From assembly GCA_030686995.1 (NCBI GenBank), contig CM060697.1:102642772-102706771 (forward strand): a stretch of 64,000 bases of DNA. The letters run 5' to 3'. Source of the stretch: Artemisia argyi (taxonomy: Eukaryota; Streptophyta; Magnoliopsida; Asterales; Asteraceae). The notes beneath the pieces are model-generated. The model had not been told where the DNA came from. It was given only the letters and a program-made list of their open reading frames with translations, and did not search any database. How positions within the stretch are numbered: the stretch's first letter is position 1; each line of letters opens with the position of its first letter. Below, one piece after another: positions 10,996 through 23,371 of the stretch. The position numbers and the translations under genes are program-made.

Positions 10996-13283
10996 ATTAG
11001 AAATCCACAAAAGTCAACTGAGAGAAAAAAAATGAAAAAGTCAAAATTCAGCTTTGGTAGTTTTTGAATAAAATAGATAATTATGTGTAGGGTTTATTAT
11101 TAAATTCCAAGCTTTGTGCTTGTAGGTTAATGTTGTTTTGCTGCTCATCTTGAGTTTAGTATTTTTCTAAATTTTTATTAACCTTATCATAGTGCTTAAT
11201 TTGTAGCTTTTATATATCTGTTTTCCATATCTGTGCCCTGCTTTACAGCTTTTTGGCACATTTCATAAGCTTACCATTTGTCCCATAGTGCATTCTAACC
11301 TGAGATATTTATGGATTTAGAAAGCTAGTTGCATGGTCTTCTTATGCATGTGATTTTTTTCCATTTACTGCTTGTTCATAAGCTTAATTTGATCCAATGG
11401 TTTGCCTCATTTCAAAGCATACACTGGTTCACCAGTGTTTACAAGCCACTTTCACAAGCTTGCATAACCTTCACTAAGTAGCTTTAACTTGTAATTTTTG
11501 TGGTTTTGGATAGCCCTTCTGGCTAGCTTACTATGCATGCTTTTACTTTTTCATTTCAAGCTTATCTTAACTGCTTATTGAGCAATACATGTTTTCTCAA
11601 AACATCTCACTACACTGGGTCATCAGTGTAGTGAGCGCTTTTCATAAGCTCATATTAAGCTTCCAACTTGGACATAGCTTGTGTATTTTGTTTTTTTATT
11701 AAGTTCACCTACAAATCTCATAGTTCCAGTGCTTATTTCACTTTTTCAAACTCATTTAGTAGGGCTGCTCATTGCTTTTTGACTGATCACTTTGGCTATG
11801 TATGTTGAGCATTCAGTTACATAAGCACTTTCACAAGCTCATTAAGAGCTCATTAGTGGGCCCCACTGTGGTTCCTAGGTCATTTTGAGTAGCTCATTGT
11901 TACAACTAGCTGGTTCAGGGCTTATTGTGGATCTCCAAGCTTATTTAATAAGCTTGTGCAAGCCTACAACTTAGCCTTAGAGGACTGTTTGGCTGAAGTG
12001 GTTTTGGATGTGCTTATCTCTTACCTTTAGCTTATTCAGTTCCATTTCCTCTTTTATTTGGTCTCATTTAAGTTTACCTCAATTGCCCTTTAGCTTATTT
12101 CTAGCTTTTACTCAGTTGTGCAGCTTATTTCAAGCTGTTTCATGATCAAAATCCAAGATAAGCCTTAAAAAGCTTAATTGTTGGTAATTAAGCCCTCCAC
12201 AGTGCTTATTTTGGGTTTTCAAAAAAAGTTGGTTTTACAAAAGTCTTTTGTTTTCAGTTGGTAATTAGTTTTGAAAAAAGAAAATCCAAGAAAAACCAAA
12301 TTTAATTTTTAGTGATAGCTTCTATTTAATGTAATTTAGGTTTTTAATTTTTCTTTTTAAATTTTTATTAAGTACTTATATGATTTTATATTTTTCTTAG
12401 ATTCCTGATATATTAAAGTATTTATAGGAATTTTCTTAGATTTTTCCTTTGTAATTTAGTATTAATTATAATTAATATAAGTTTAATAATAATTAAGTAA
12501 TATTAGTTAATTAAATAGGTTTATTAATTTTTATTTAACAACAGTACTTTTTTATATTTTTCCTAGGTTTTATATATCATAAAATAATTTTAGGAAATTT
12601 TTCATAATTTTCACTATTCATTTTCTATTTTTCTTAATTTTAATTAGTTTAAAGTAATTAATAAATAGTAATTAATTAATAATAAATAGAGAAAAAGTAG
12701 GAAAAATATATTTTTAGTTTTAAAATTACTTTTATATTATTTTAGAATTTTTAGAATTAAATTTTCATTTTTCTAGCTTAATTTCATAATTAGTGTAATT
12801 TAAATATTATTAATTAGTAATTAAATAGTAATTAATTAATAGTAATTAATTAAATAGTGTAAAAATTAATTTTCTTTTTTTAAAAATTTTCTTTTACCTT
12901 TTAGTTTGTAAAAAAGTCATTTTCACCCCCTGGGGGTTTTCAGATTTTACTTTTCACGTTTTATTTTGTACTTTTACGTTATTTAAAATGTAAACGTACG
13001 CGTTTTTAAATTTCAAGCGTTTTTAGGTATCTAACTTTCACGTAATCATCTTTACAGCTTATTTAAGCTATTCCTTGTAGATTCCTTAGTTAAATCAATC
13101 TCACAAACCATTTCCTGTCCAAATTCACCGGATCACAAAGCCGTTTGATAACCATCACACCTCGTCGGGACATAACGACCCGGGGAAACCACTATATTCC
13201 GCGGAGCATTGACTCTAAGCTGTTTGACCTGGTTGACCATCACTTGGTCAGTTTAGGTTGACGGTTTAGCATCAATCAAATTT

Positions 13284-13301
13284 TGGCGCCGCTGCGGGGG
13301 A
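13284..13301 (+). promoter_or_regulatory. Primer binding site (Asp-tRNA type)
   Basis: TGGCGCCGCTGCGGGGGA begins 5 bases after the 5' LTR. It resembles the complement of the 3' end of plant tRNA-Asp (TGGCGCCGTTGCCGGGG) with two differences. This primer type is typical of Athila elements; compare 62287. Confidence 0.75.
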
Positions 13302-13590
13302 GGTTGTGCGCGTATTTTAAACGGTTTTGCGTATTAGTGATTTTGGAATTCACTCATTGTATATTTACCATCCTTTGTTCATATTTTCTTATTATAAAAA
13401 CAAAACTGTTCCTGAAAACTTTTTAAAATTAGTTTTCAACGAACACAAAAACACAAAAAGATTCTTATAAAATGTTTATCAAAAATCCCAAAAATATCCA
13501 TCTTTACCCTCCTACCTTTTTGATTCTTCATCCCTTTACCCTCTATCCTTTTGATTCTACCTTCTTCCACTTGTCCCATAATTGATTCTA

Positions 13591-16278
13591 ATGGCATCTC
13601 TCGATGACGATTTCTTTGAACAAAGGGTCTTTAAAAGCAAAGTTGAAAAACTTATGGCCTTGTCAAAAATGTCGAGATGTCGTGTTGATTATGATGGACC
13701 TTCGATTCCTATTCCCTCTCCGGTGAGGGAAAGAGATCATGAAACCGAGGTGACAAAGGGCCCTGTACTTTCCTCTAACCATGAAAGTGCTAAATACGTC
13801 CAACCTACGGTTGTCCAGAAACCTAAGCTCACAATTGCTCCTAAACCGTCAAGAATTGATCCTAACCTTTCACGGTTTACGGTTAAAAGTTTGTCAAACA
13901 AACGTACAGAGCTTAGGGCAGTAACTGAAAAGAACGACTTACCCAATCTTCACGATTATCAAAAACAAAAACCCGAGACCATAACGGAAGTGGTGGAATT
14001 TCCTAGCTCTAAGAGTACACCACTTGTCCCACCTTCGGATTTTATTCTTTGTGTTGGTTGTGGTGAGCCGCTTTTTGGTTTACCATGTCGCTGGTGTACA
14101 TGTGAAAAATGTGGTAATGATATTCGAGACGGGAGTTGTTTGTTTTGTGGTTCGAGGAATTCATTTGCTAATGATCCTAATCAAAGCTCAGTCAACGACT
14201 CTCCAAATTTTTCCAATTACCCATCACATTCATACGAGCAAGAATCATATTACACAAATCACAATGATGCTTCGTATCATAATACACCAAACTTTTCGTG
14301 TGAATATTGTGGAGGTCCTCACCAAGGTTTTGATTTTCAAAATAGTCAAAATTTTGGTTACAACCATTATCCATACAACTCACCGAACCATACTCAACAG
14401 TTTAACTGTTGTGAGTACTGTGGTGGCCCACACTACAGTTTTGATTGTCAATAGGACAACACGCTTGTCTATGAGCAGTTTCCCGATAACAATTATGACT
14501 CAAGCACATACGACTCACAGCCACATCAGTTTTACTGTTGTGAAAACTGTGGAGGTCCTCACTTTAGCTCGGATTGTCAAACAGGGAATCCATTTCCTTG
14601 TAACAATTACGACCATTCGTTTCAAGACCAACCTCCACAGTACCAATTGACCCAAGCAACTCCTCAATTCCCGCAAGACCTTTGTCATGAGGTTCTTGAA
14701 GCATTTAAAAAATTTAAGGAGGGGTTGGCTACTACATCGTTTCAAGAATCTCGTGAAAAATCAATGACAGAATTACTTGCTGAAGAACGAGATGCTAGAA
14801 ACGAATTGAGCATGGAAGAATTACTTGCTGAGCAAAGAGCGGCTAAAATACGTGTCAATCTTCACTATGCTGCTCTATATGATGACGATGATGATAGTGG
14901 TGATGATGAAGATGACATTGTTATTATTAAAAAGGATTCATCAGATTCATCAGTTGTAATTCCTTCCATTGAAAATCAGGGAGAAAATAATGTGACGAAG
15001 TCACTAGCCATTGATCAAATGGAACTTGAAAATTCCATAACTGCTAGTACTCCTAAACTCCCTCAGTCTATTGATATCACACCCGAAGTTCACACTCACT
15101 CTCCAAGCATGGGGGACGAGCGTCTTGACACTGTTCCTAAAAAGGAATCGGACGAATTCATAAAGTCTAGTGTTGAGATCCTTGTCCCAATCCCAGGAGA
15201 GTCACAGGGAACTTTTGATCATGTGTGTGATCTACCTTCTCACCCTGAAAATCCAAAAGATCATTTTGAGACTTTCTCCGATTTTAATGATGATTGTACA
15301 TCTTATGGAGAAGTTGAGTATGAAGAGGCACCATTGCCTCATTTTGATGTTGACCCTCTTATTGAGGAGTTCACAAATGAACTTACTCACATCAATCCAC
15401 TTCCATTGGGAAGTGATGATGGTCTCCTTAATTTTGAAGCCGATATGGGAGAAACTGAAAATCTTTTAAACTCTAATCCCAACATCGAGCTTAGTACTTC
15501 ACATGCTGATGAAAATTCTTTATCTTCTCGAGACATCAGTCATGTGGAAGGATTACCTTCTGAGCTAGTTAGCTTAGAAGAAGTGAATGATGAGACTGAC
15601 ACTGAAATCAAGGATGAAGCACTTCGTGCAACATTATTGAATGTCAGTCTCCTCATTGCAAAAATCGAGGCTTTCAAAGAGAAACCTATTTCATCTCCTA
15701 TCCCCGTTAAGGATAGTGACATTTTCTCCGATGATCCTATTCCGGAGTTTGAAGCCTTTACTTTTGATCATATGGGAGAGAAGATTAGTGGCAGTACCAC
15801 TCCTCATTCTCAAATTTCTCTCCCCGAATTTGACTCATTCACCTTTGAGGAGTTCTCCGGTGAACTCACTCATATCATGACTCCTCCGGAGTATGATAGC
15901 CTGGGGGGAGATGCGCTCAATCATGAGAATTTTCAAATTCCCACCCACCCTCCCAGGACGTTTACGAGCTTAACCCTTGAAATCCAAACTCAGGCTACGG
16001 AGCCTGATCTCGAGGAAGAAAATCTTATAAAGATTTTCATCATGGTTTTCTTCCTGTTCTTCACCTACCGGGTGACTTCTCCTGTTCTTCACTCCTTCGG
16101 GAATGAAGACATTATCTTTGACCCCGACATCATCGCTTATAGTTTATACTATCTTAAGTCGGGTACTTATCTCATCGGTGTGAAACTTTCACGTGCTTCA
16201 AATGTTTGTCTAAACATCTTGAATGAAAGTCCGATGGAGATTGTCTCTTCCACATCATGCTTCCCCAAGGACAAATGA
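13591..16278 (+). pseudogene. Element-specific ORF with CxxC cluster and CGGPH knuckles (one in-frame TAG)
   Basis: One frame runs from the ATG at 13591 to a TGA at 16276-16278 (895 codons), interrupted only by TAG at 14452-14454. The N-terminal 130 residues are polar. Next come a Cys cluster (CVGCGEPLFG...CRWCTCEKCG...CLFCG, about 14050-14150) and three spaced CxxCGGPH motifs (about 14305, 14410, 14545), the third beyond the stop. After these come an alpha-helical Glu-rich stretch, an Asp-rich run (about 14880-14920) and a long acidic segment. A short hydrophobic segment (about 16040-16070) lies near the C-terminus. No capsid, protease, RT, RNase H or integrase motif is visible. The CGGPH motif recurs in the Athila gag at about 63740, so a nucleic-acid-binding, gag-derived role is plausible but inferred. 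Whether the TAG is a mutation or is read through cannot be told. Confidence 0.7.
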
Positions 16279-16640
16279 ATTCGAGGTCGAGTCAAGCTAG
16301 CGACTCGGTAAACAAAAACAGTAGCATGCTTATAGGGTTTTCACCCTAAGTGTGGGGGAGTTACCCCCACTGTGGTTACAAATAAAGTGAAAAACAAAAT
16401 GGTTTTCCACATTTAGCTTGTAATGTTGCCCTTTTACGTTCAAAGAGTCGGCATAATAGCCGGGACTTTGAATATTGAGGACAATATTCATCCTAAGTGT
16501 GGGGGGTATTTCGCTATTCTAGCGAATTTTATCACATTTTACTATCTAGTACCCCCATTTTGGACAAAAATTTTAAAAAATTTTCACTTAAGTTTCAAAA
16601 ATTTTTGTGGTTATCAGTCCGCCTTGTCTAAATGACAAAA

Positions 16641-17035
16641 GGATTAGCTAATCCAGGAGCAAACGGCTCTTGGTAAAGATATATCAAATCCGTTTATGGG
16701 TTGCAATTTGCCAAAAATTGTATGGTACCTCAACTCGCCATATCCCATAAAGCGAATGAGTTGGCTAGCCCGCAAGATTATGGCTTGTGGTAAAGGCAGT
16801 GGAAAATCCATAATTGGTAATCAGCTCACCAAGATGTTGACTATTCCATCAAGAGCTGGCTAGTCCAGAAGCAAACGGCTTTTGGTAAAGACTAATCAAA
16901 TCCGTTGACAGCTGGTGGTTAGCTCAAAATCACACGGTTATCAGGTGTACCACAGTTCTGACACCTGGCTACTCCAGAAGTGATGGCTTTTGGTAAAGAG
17001 GTTTTCAAATCTATTAAGTTTTTCTCAAAAGATTG
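16641..17035 (+). repeat. Four-copy degenerate tandem repeat upstream of the 3' LTR
   Basis: Four related blocks start near 16641, 16761, 16853 and 16964. Each has the pattern GGCTAnnCC-A-GAAG...GGCTTTTGGTAAAG, and most continue with TCAAATCCGTT. Spacing is about 90-120 bp. They fill the non-coding stretch between the ORF and the polypurine tract. Confidence 0.7.
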
Positions 17036-17056
17036 CTAGGGACTAGCAATAGTTTA

Positions 17057-17067
17057 GTGTGGGGGAT
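17057..17067 (+). promoter_or_regulatory. Polypurine tract of the Athila-like element
   Basis: GTGTGGGGGAT lies directly against the TGATGAGT start of the 3' LTR, the expected place for second-strand priming. Similar GTGTGGGGG blocks occur at about 16350 and 16496 and could be extra central tracts. Confidence 0.75.
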
Positions 17068-20000
17068 TGATGAGTGTGTAAATACTCATCATTTTTATCA
17101 TATCTGAACTGCCAAAACATCCAAAAACACTCAGAAATGCATCAAAATACAGAAATTATTCAAAAACTGTGTTTTATATGTTTTAGATGCAAAATGCTTA
17201 AAAACAAATGAAAAACGAACAAAGTTTGCACAATTGGCAGTTTCAGTCCCTCAAGTTTCAAAAAAAATAACAAAACTAGTCCCTGGAAGTTTAAAATGAA
17301 AGAAAAGTCAACCCAAGGTTTTCTAAAGTAAAAAATTATCAAAAACAATCCTTGGGTGAAAACTTTGAGAAAATTACAATTCTGCTCCCTGTACTTTCAA
17401 AACTGACAATAATGACCCCTGAGCAATTATTTTGGATGAAAAAGTCAACATTGGTCCTTGGAATTCATAAATTACCACTTTCAGTCCCTGGGGGAAAAGT
17501 TTGGGAAAATTGCAAGTTTGGTCCACCAAGTTTCAGAGTTTTACAGTTTTGGTCCCTAGGATTAAAATATTGGAAAAATCAAAATTGGACCTTGTATATT
17601 CAACCTTGTTATGTTTACCCCTTGTGATAACTATGGAAAAATGACAAAACCAGCCCATCACTTTCAGCCAATTACATGTATGGTCCTTGTGTTTAATTAC
17701 TTTACCAAATGGACCCTTGATTGGTATTTAATCCAAACACCAACATCTGATCCATAAACCAACACCAAGCCCACCCATTTCTTTTTATTCTTAGCCCAAT
17801 CCCCAGCCCATACAAATCCAACCCAACCCCCCGTTAATATATTATCCCCAGTCAACCCTCCCTTTTGACCCGTCTCCTCCACCTCACCACCCCTAGTTGC
17901 AGCTACAATCCAACCAACACCATCATTCAACCTAAGCCTGTTTCACCCTGCAATACTCAACCCCTCACCCTTATCACTCCAAACAAACACAACAGTCCAA
18001 ATCCCCCACCCTGGCACAAGCAACACAGGCTACAAACCAAACTCCAATTTGGGCGCCAAAATAATCAAATGGTCAAGATCCAACTCCCATCATCCAATGG
18101 CTATAATTTCAATTGGGAAAGAGACAAGGGCAATCAGAAACCCTAAAGGAGCCTATAAAAAGAAAGAGGAAGAAGCTGAGAAGTAGTTAGTTAATTTAGT
18201 AATTTACAGTAGTTAATTTAGGTTTTAGCATAGTTTTCAAGCCATGTAATGTTTTAAATTGATGTTGTTTAGTTCAACTCTTGTAATCTGTTCCTAAATT
18301 AATAAAAAGTATTTCACTTTCATTCAAAAACTTGTTTTAATTTTCAAGCTTTAGTCTCATTTTAAGCACCCTGTAGAAAGTTTGTGTATGATTAATATTG
18401 TTTTCCATTTCCTTTAGAAGCTCATTTAGATTAAAAAAAAAATAAAATAAAAAAAAATAAATAAATAACATGAAAAGAAGAATCAGGTTCACATGATCAC
18501 CATTGATAATATTTGGTTTCACAAAATGGAGAGCTCATGGGGTGTTCAGAAATGGTTTTGGCAAGGTGAATCCTCAACAGCTTATTCTATGAATAAGCAG
18601 GAGTTTGTAGCAGCATAAGGGTCTCCTTTGTTTAGCTTGAGAATAAGGTTCCATGTTCTACTTTATTTTCAGTTAAAATTTCATAAATTGTTCTTGTTGA
18701 GTGTTGCTGTCAATTGTTGTTTATTTTTGCTTATTTATGCTTAATTTAGCTTTAAACTAGTTAATTTATTAATTTCATGGGTTAGATTAGTCATTTACTC
18801 ATAATAGGTACCTTATCAGCTTAGATAAGGGGTGTTTGGATTGTGTTGTTGGACTGAGCTTAAGAACCTCTCAGTGGTCAAATCCTGCTGAAACTCCTTT
18901 GTTAGGGTCAAATTACATCAATGAATTCCTTATCTTGGTAGTTTTAAAGTAAAAGGTCAAGAGTGAGCTTCTAATTCTTTAGCAGCCCGCTGATGCAAAG
19001 TTAGGAAGCCATATCATTGTTGTGTCATTTAAACCAGTCAAGGTAGCTTGTAGTAGCTTCACAACATCTTAATACATCAATTAGGATCAAAGTTGATCAT
19101 TAGAAATCCACAAAAGTCAACTGAGAGAAAAAAATGAAAAAGTCAAAATTGAGCTTTGGTAGTTTTTGATAAAAATAGATAATAATGTGTAGGGTTTATT
19201 ATTAAATTCCAAGCTTTGTGCTTGTAGGTTAATGTTGTTTTGCTGCTCATCTTGAGTTTAGTATTTTTCTAAATTTTTGTTAACCTTATCTTAGTGCTTA
19301 ATTTGTAGCTTTTATATATCTGTTTTCCATATATGTGCCCTGCTTCACAGCTTTTTGGCACATTTCATAAGCTTACCATTTGTCCCATAGTGCATTCTAA
19401 CCTGAGATATTTATGGATTTAGAAGGCTAGTTGCATGGTCATCTTATGCATGTGATTTTTTTCCATTTACTGCTTGTTCATAAGCTTAATTTGATCCAAT
19501 GGTTTGCCTCATTTCAAAGCATACACTGGTTCACCAGTGTTCACAAGCCACTTTCACAAGCTTGCATAACCTTCACTAAGTAGCTTTAACTTGTAATTTT
19601 TGTGGTTTTGGATAGCCCTTCTGGCTAGCTTACTATGCATGCTTTTACTTTTTCATTTCAAGCTTATCTTAACTGCTTATTGAGCAATACATATTTTCTC
19701 AAAACATCTCACTACACTGGGTCATCAGTGTAGTGAGTGCTTTTCATAAGCTCATATTAAGCTTCCCACTTGGACATAGCTTGTGTATTTTGTTTTTTTA
19801 TTAAGTTCACCTACAAATCTCATAGTTCCAGTGCTTATTTCACTTTTTCAAACTCATTTAGTAGGGCTGCTCATTGCTTTTTGACTGATCACTTTGGCTA
19901 TGTATGCTGAGCATTCAGTTACATAAGCACTTTCACAAGCTCATTAAGAGCTCATTAGTGGGCCCCACTGTGGTTCCTAGGTCATTTTGAGGAGCTCATT

Positions 20001-21379
20001 GTTACAACTAGCTGGTTCAGGGCTTATTGTGGATCTCCAAGCTTATTTGATAAGCTTGTGCAAGCCTACAACTTAGCCTGAGAGGACTGTTTGGCTGAAG
20101 TGGTTTTGGATGTGCTTATCTCTTACCTTTAGCTTATTCAGTTCCATTTCCTCTTTTATTTGGTCTCATTTAAGTTTACCTCAATTGCCCTTTAGCTTAT
20201 TTCTAGCTTTTACTCAGTTGTGCAGCTTATTTCAAGCTGTTTCATGATCAAAATCCAAGATAAGCCTTAAAAAGCTTAACTGTTGGTAATTAAGCCCTCT
20301 ACAGTGCTTATTTTGGGTTTTCAAAAAAGTTAGTTTTACAAAAGTCTTTTGTTTTCAGTTGGTAATTACTTTTGAAAAAAGAAAATCCAAGAAAAACCAA
20401 ATTTAATTTTTAGTGATAGCTTCTACTTAATGTAATTTAGGTTTTTAATTTTTCTTTCTAAATTTTTGTTAAGTACTTATATGATTTTATATTTTTCTTA
20501 GATTCCTGATATATTAAAGTATTTATTGAAATTTTCTTAGATTTTTCCTTTGTCATTTAGTATTAATTATAATTAATATTAGTTTAATAATAATTAAGTA
20601 ATATTAGTTAATTAAATAGGTTTATTAATTTTTATTTTACAACAGTACTTTTTTATATTTTTCCTAGGTTTTATATATCATAAAATAATTTTAGGAAATT
20701 TTTCATAATTTTTACTATTCATTTTCTATTTTTCTTAATTTTAATTAGTTTAAAGTAATTAATAAATAGTAATTAATTAATAATAAATAGAGAAAAAGTA
20801 GGAAAAATATATTTTTAGTTTTAAAATTACTTTTATATTATTTTAGAATTTTTATAATTAAATTTTCATTTTTCTAGCTTAATTTCATAATTAGTGTAAT
20901 TTAAATATTATTAATTAGTAATTAAATAGTAATTAATTAATAGTAATCAATTAAATAGTGTAAAAATTAATTTTCTTTTTCTAAAAATTTTCTTTTACCT
21001 TTTAGTTTGTAAAAAAGTCATTTTCACCCCCTGGGGGTTTTCAGATTTCACTTTTCACGTTTTATTTTGTACGTTTACGTTATTTAAAATGTAAATGTAC
21101 GCGTTTTTAGATTTCAAGCGTTTTTAGGTATCTAACTTTCACGTAATCATCTTTACAACTTATTTAAGCTATTCCTTGTAGATTCCTTTGTTAAATCAAT
21201 CTCACAAACCTTTTCCTGTCCAAATTCACCCGATCACAAAGCCGTTTGATAACCATCACACCTCGTCGGGACATAACGACCCGGGGAAACCACTATATTC
21301 CGCGGAGCATTGACTCTAAGCTGTTTGACCTGGTTGACCATCACCTGGTCAGTTTAGGTTGACGGTTTAGCATCAATCA
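17068..21379 (+). repeat. 3' LTR of the Athila-like element, 4312 bp
   Basis: Uninterrupted copy of the LTR. It begins with a perfect hairpin (TGATGAGT then ACTCATCA), has TATA at 18154 and AATAAA at 18301, and ends TCAATCA followed by the target duplication ATATC. It provides the empty-site reference for the hAT in the 5' LTR. Confidence 0.92.
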
Positions 21380-21384
21380 ATATC

Positions 21385-22371
21385 TAACCACTAAGGTACG
21401 TTGATAATGGTTTGTAAGTAACTTAAACATAGTATCTAAAATCATTTAAATGTTAAATCTTTATATGTTTCATCACATATTATGCTCTTTTAAATTGTTT
21501 CTTTATATGCTTTATTTGAATAAGTTTAATACTAGTTTTGGCACACTTTTAAGGTTGCTTATAACCCCGATTTGATTCCATGTTGACACATTCTCCGCTC
21601 CAAAACAATTTAAAAAACTTGTAAGAAAATGTATCATTTTACCATTTTTAAGTTATTCACAAGAGTAAATCTTATTTGAATAATTTAAGAAACTTGAATA
21701 AGTTATTATGGACGATGACATGTGAGTATTATGAAAGGTCCTATGGTAATTTTGCTAATCACAATCCCCAATTTTTTTTTTCTTCTCAGCAATGCTTATG
21801 TAAGCTTATTACGAATTTAATTAGCTCCTAAATTTTTTAGGCTCATGCGTTCATTCATTTAAACTTACAAACTTTATAAGCTCACAAGCTGAAGTAGGTA
21901 AGCTCATAAAACTATAAAAGTAAGTAAGCTTACAAACTTGATAAGCCCATCAAATAAGCTATAAGTCATTAAACCCACAAAAGTTAAATTACAATACAAC
22001 TTTATGTACTTTTATTTGTGCAAGGTTGAGTTCATTTTGTCATCCCCCATAGTAATTCAAAACAAAGAGGTGTTAGCCGGGTGGGGATGGTTGGATTTCT
22101 GGTTCATTCAGGTAATGCTAAAAAACATACCGAACCCGACTCTATTAAAATTTTGGTTGATTAGGTTAGGTTATTTTGGATTCGGATTAACCCGAATTTG
22201 AGCAATTTGATACTTTTTTTTACACTAAAGATAATTAACAAAATTATTATACAAAAAAAGGAAAGATATAGAAGATCTTCTTCGGGTTAATCCCGAATTA
22301 CGATGGGTGATCGTATTATAAAATTATAAAACACTTATTACCCACAAATTACATACAAAATTACATAATGT
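21385..22371. other. Spacer without recognisable genes
   Basis: AT-rich DNA that was continuous with the sequence left of 5712 before the large element inserted. I see only scattered short AAGCTTAT/CTCATAAG motifs and no gene. Confidence 0.5.
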
Positions 22372-23371
22372 GCCTATAGTTGCTTATTCGGAGGTTGGAT
22401 TAAGCTTGATTGCTAGTCAAGTGGGGAAACCGGTGATGTTGGATTCATTTACATCTTCTATGTGTGTTGACTCGTGGGGTCGGATTAGTTATGCTCGTGC
22501 GTTGGTTGAAGTGTGTTCAAATTCATAATTGAAAAAGGAAGTTAGTATGGCTATTCCGTTGGATGATGATAGTGGTTATTTGACAGAAATCATTCGTGTC
22601 GAATATGAATGGACTCCTCCTCATTGTAGTGTTTGTAAGATTTTTGGTCACACACCTAGTGAGTGTCCAAAACAAGCAGAAGAGGTGGTTCATAAGGATT
22701 CTAATGTGGTGACTAATGCATCGACTCAGGTGGTTAATAACGATGAGGGGTTCAAAGAGGTAAGGAATCGTAAGAATAAAGGTAAGAATGTGGTTTCTAC
22801 GTCTCAACATAAGCCAATTGGAGGGGTTAAACTATCTAAGCCTAAGGCTAATTTTTGGAGACCTAAAGTCACGACAACTACTAATCATGTTGATACCAAG
22901 AAAGATTCAGATCCTATGGATCTAAAGCAGGCTTCTACTTCTAATGTTAAATCTGGTAAGGACCCACAGTCTTCTAACTCTTTTGGTATCTTGGAGTCAT
23001 TGGTGGATGAGGACGTTCTTGGTTTTGATAACAATGGTAAGGGGTCACAAGATCAGCCTATGAGTAACATGGAATCGCAGGTGCCGGGTGAGGCTTCTAA
23101 GTCATCTACTATCCCATCTTCTAGTACTTTTGCAACAAAGAAGGCGTCTGAGCAGTCTACTATCTTATCTCCGTGTACTTCTGCAACGAAGAGGGGTAAC
23201 CCATTTTCTAAGGTGGGTGAAGTAGTCGTTTCTGAGAGTGATGAAGATGAGGTGTATGAGCCTAATGATTATTTGGGAGATGATTATTTTTCAGATGAAT
23301 ATGCGGCTCAGGTAAACGACTTACCGGGACAATTCAAGGAGTTCAACCTTCAAGGCTGTGCTAGGAAGTAG
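22372..23371 (+). pseudogene. LINE ORF1-type protein fragment (DUF4283/zinc-knuckle gag-like)
   Basis: A frame beginning near 22372 resembles the end of a DUF4283-type RNA-binding domain (GKPVMLDSFTSSMC, SWGRISYARALVEV). It hits TAA at 22526-22528 and then continues in the same frame to 23371. The second part has the typical linker before a CCHC-like knuckle (CSVCKIFGHTPSEC, about 22632-22673) and a long Ser/Thr/Lys-rich tail ending in an acidic stretch. Such proteins are ORF1 of plant LINEs. No ORF2 follows, the N-terminal part is missing, and the downstream 200 bp are AT-rich. It is therefore a truncated relic. Confidence 0.7.

Larger units (their letters stand above)
5717..13278 (+). repeat. 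5' LTR of the Athila-like element (interrupted by a hAT)
   Basis: Direct repeat of 17068-21379 once the hAT element and one 8-bp duplication are removed. From the TATA box (6804) and the AATAAA (6951), U3 is about 1.1 kb, R is short and U5 is very long (about 3 kb in the uninterrupted copy). U3 holds repeated GTCCCTG-type motifs and U5 holds many AGCTTAT-type motifs followed by a very AT-rich stretch (about 12280-12900). Confidence 0.9.
5717..21379 (+). mobile_element. Complete non-autonomous Athila-like LTR retrotransposon with nested hAT
   Basis: The borders are exact: ATATC at 5712-5716 and at 21380-21384 flank TGATGAGT...TCAATCA. The 5' LTR is 5717-13278 (it contains a hAT insertion at 7762-10995) and the 3' LTR is 17068-21379 (4312 bp). 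An Asp-tRNA-type primer site follows the 5' LTR, and a polypurine tract precedes the 3' LTR. The internal part is about 3.8 kb and encodes one large ORF without gag, protease, RT or integrase domains, so another element must supply those functions. The LTRs differ only by scattered single bases and small indels, suggesting fairly recent insertion. LTR start and primer site resemble the Athila element at 58635. Long LTRs around a conserved non-pol interior fit the LARD class. Confidence 0.9.

Noticed and set aside
14024..14650. 208-residue ORF in another frame over the element ORF
   Set aside because: It is an overlapping shadow frame with Ile/Thr/His-biased composition and no motifs.
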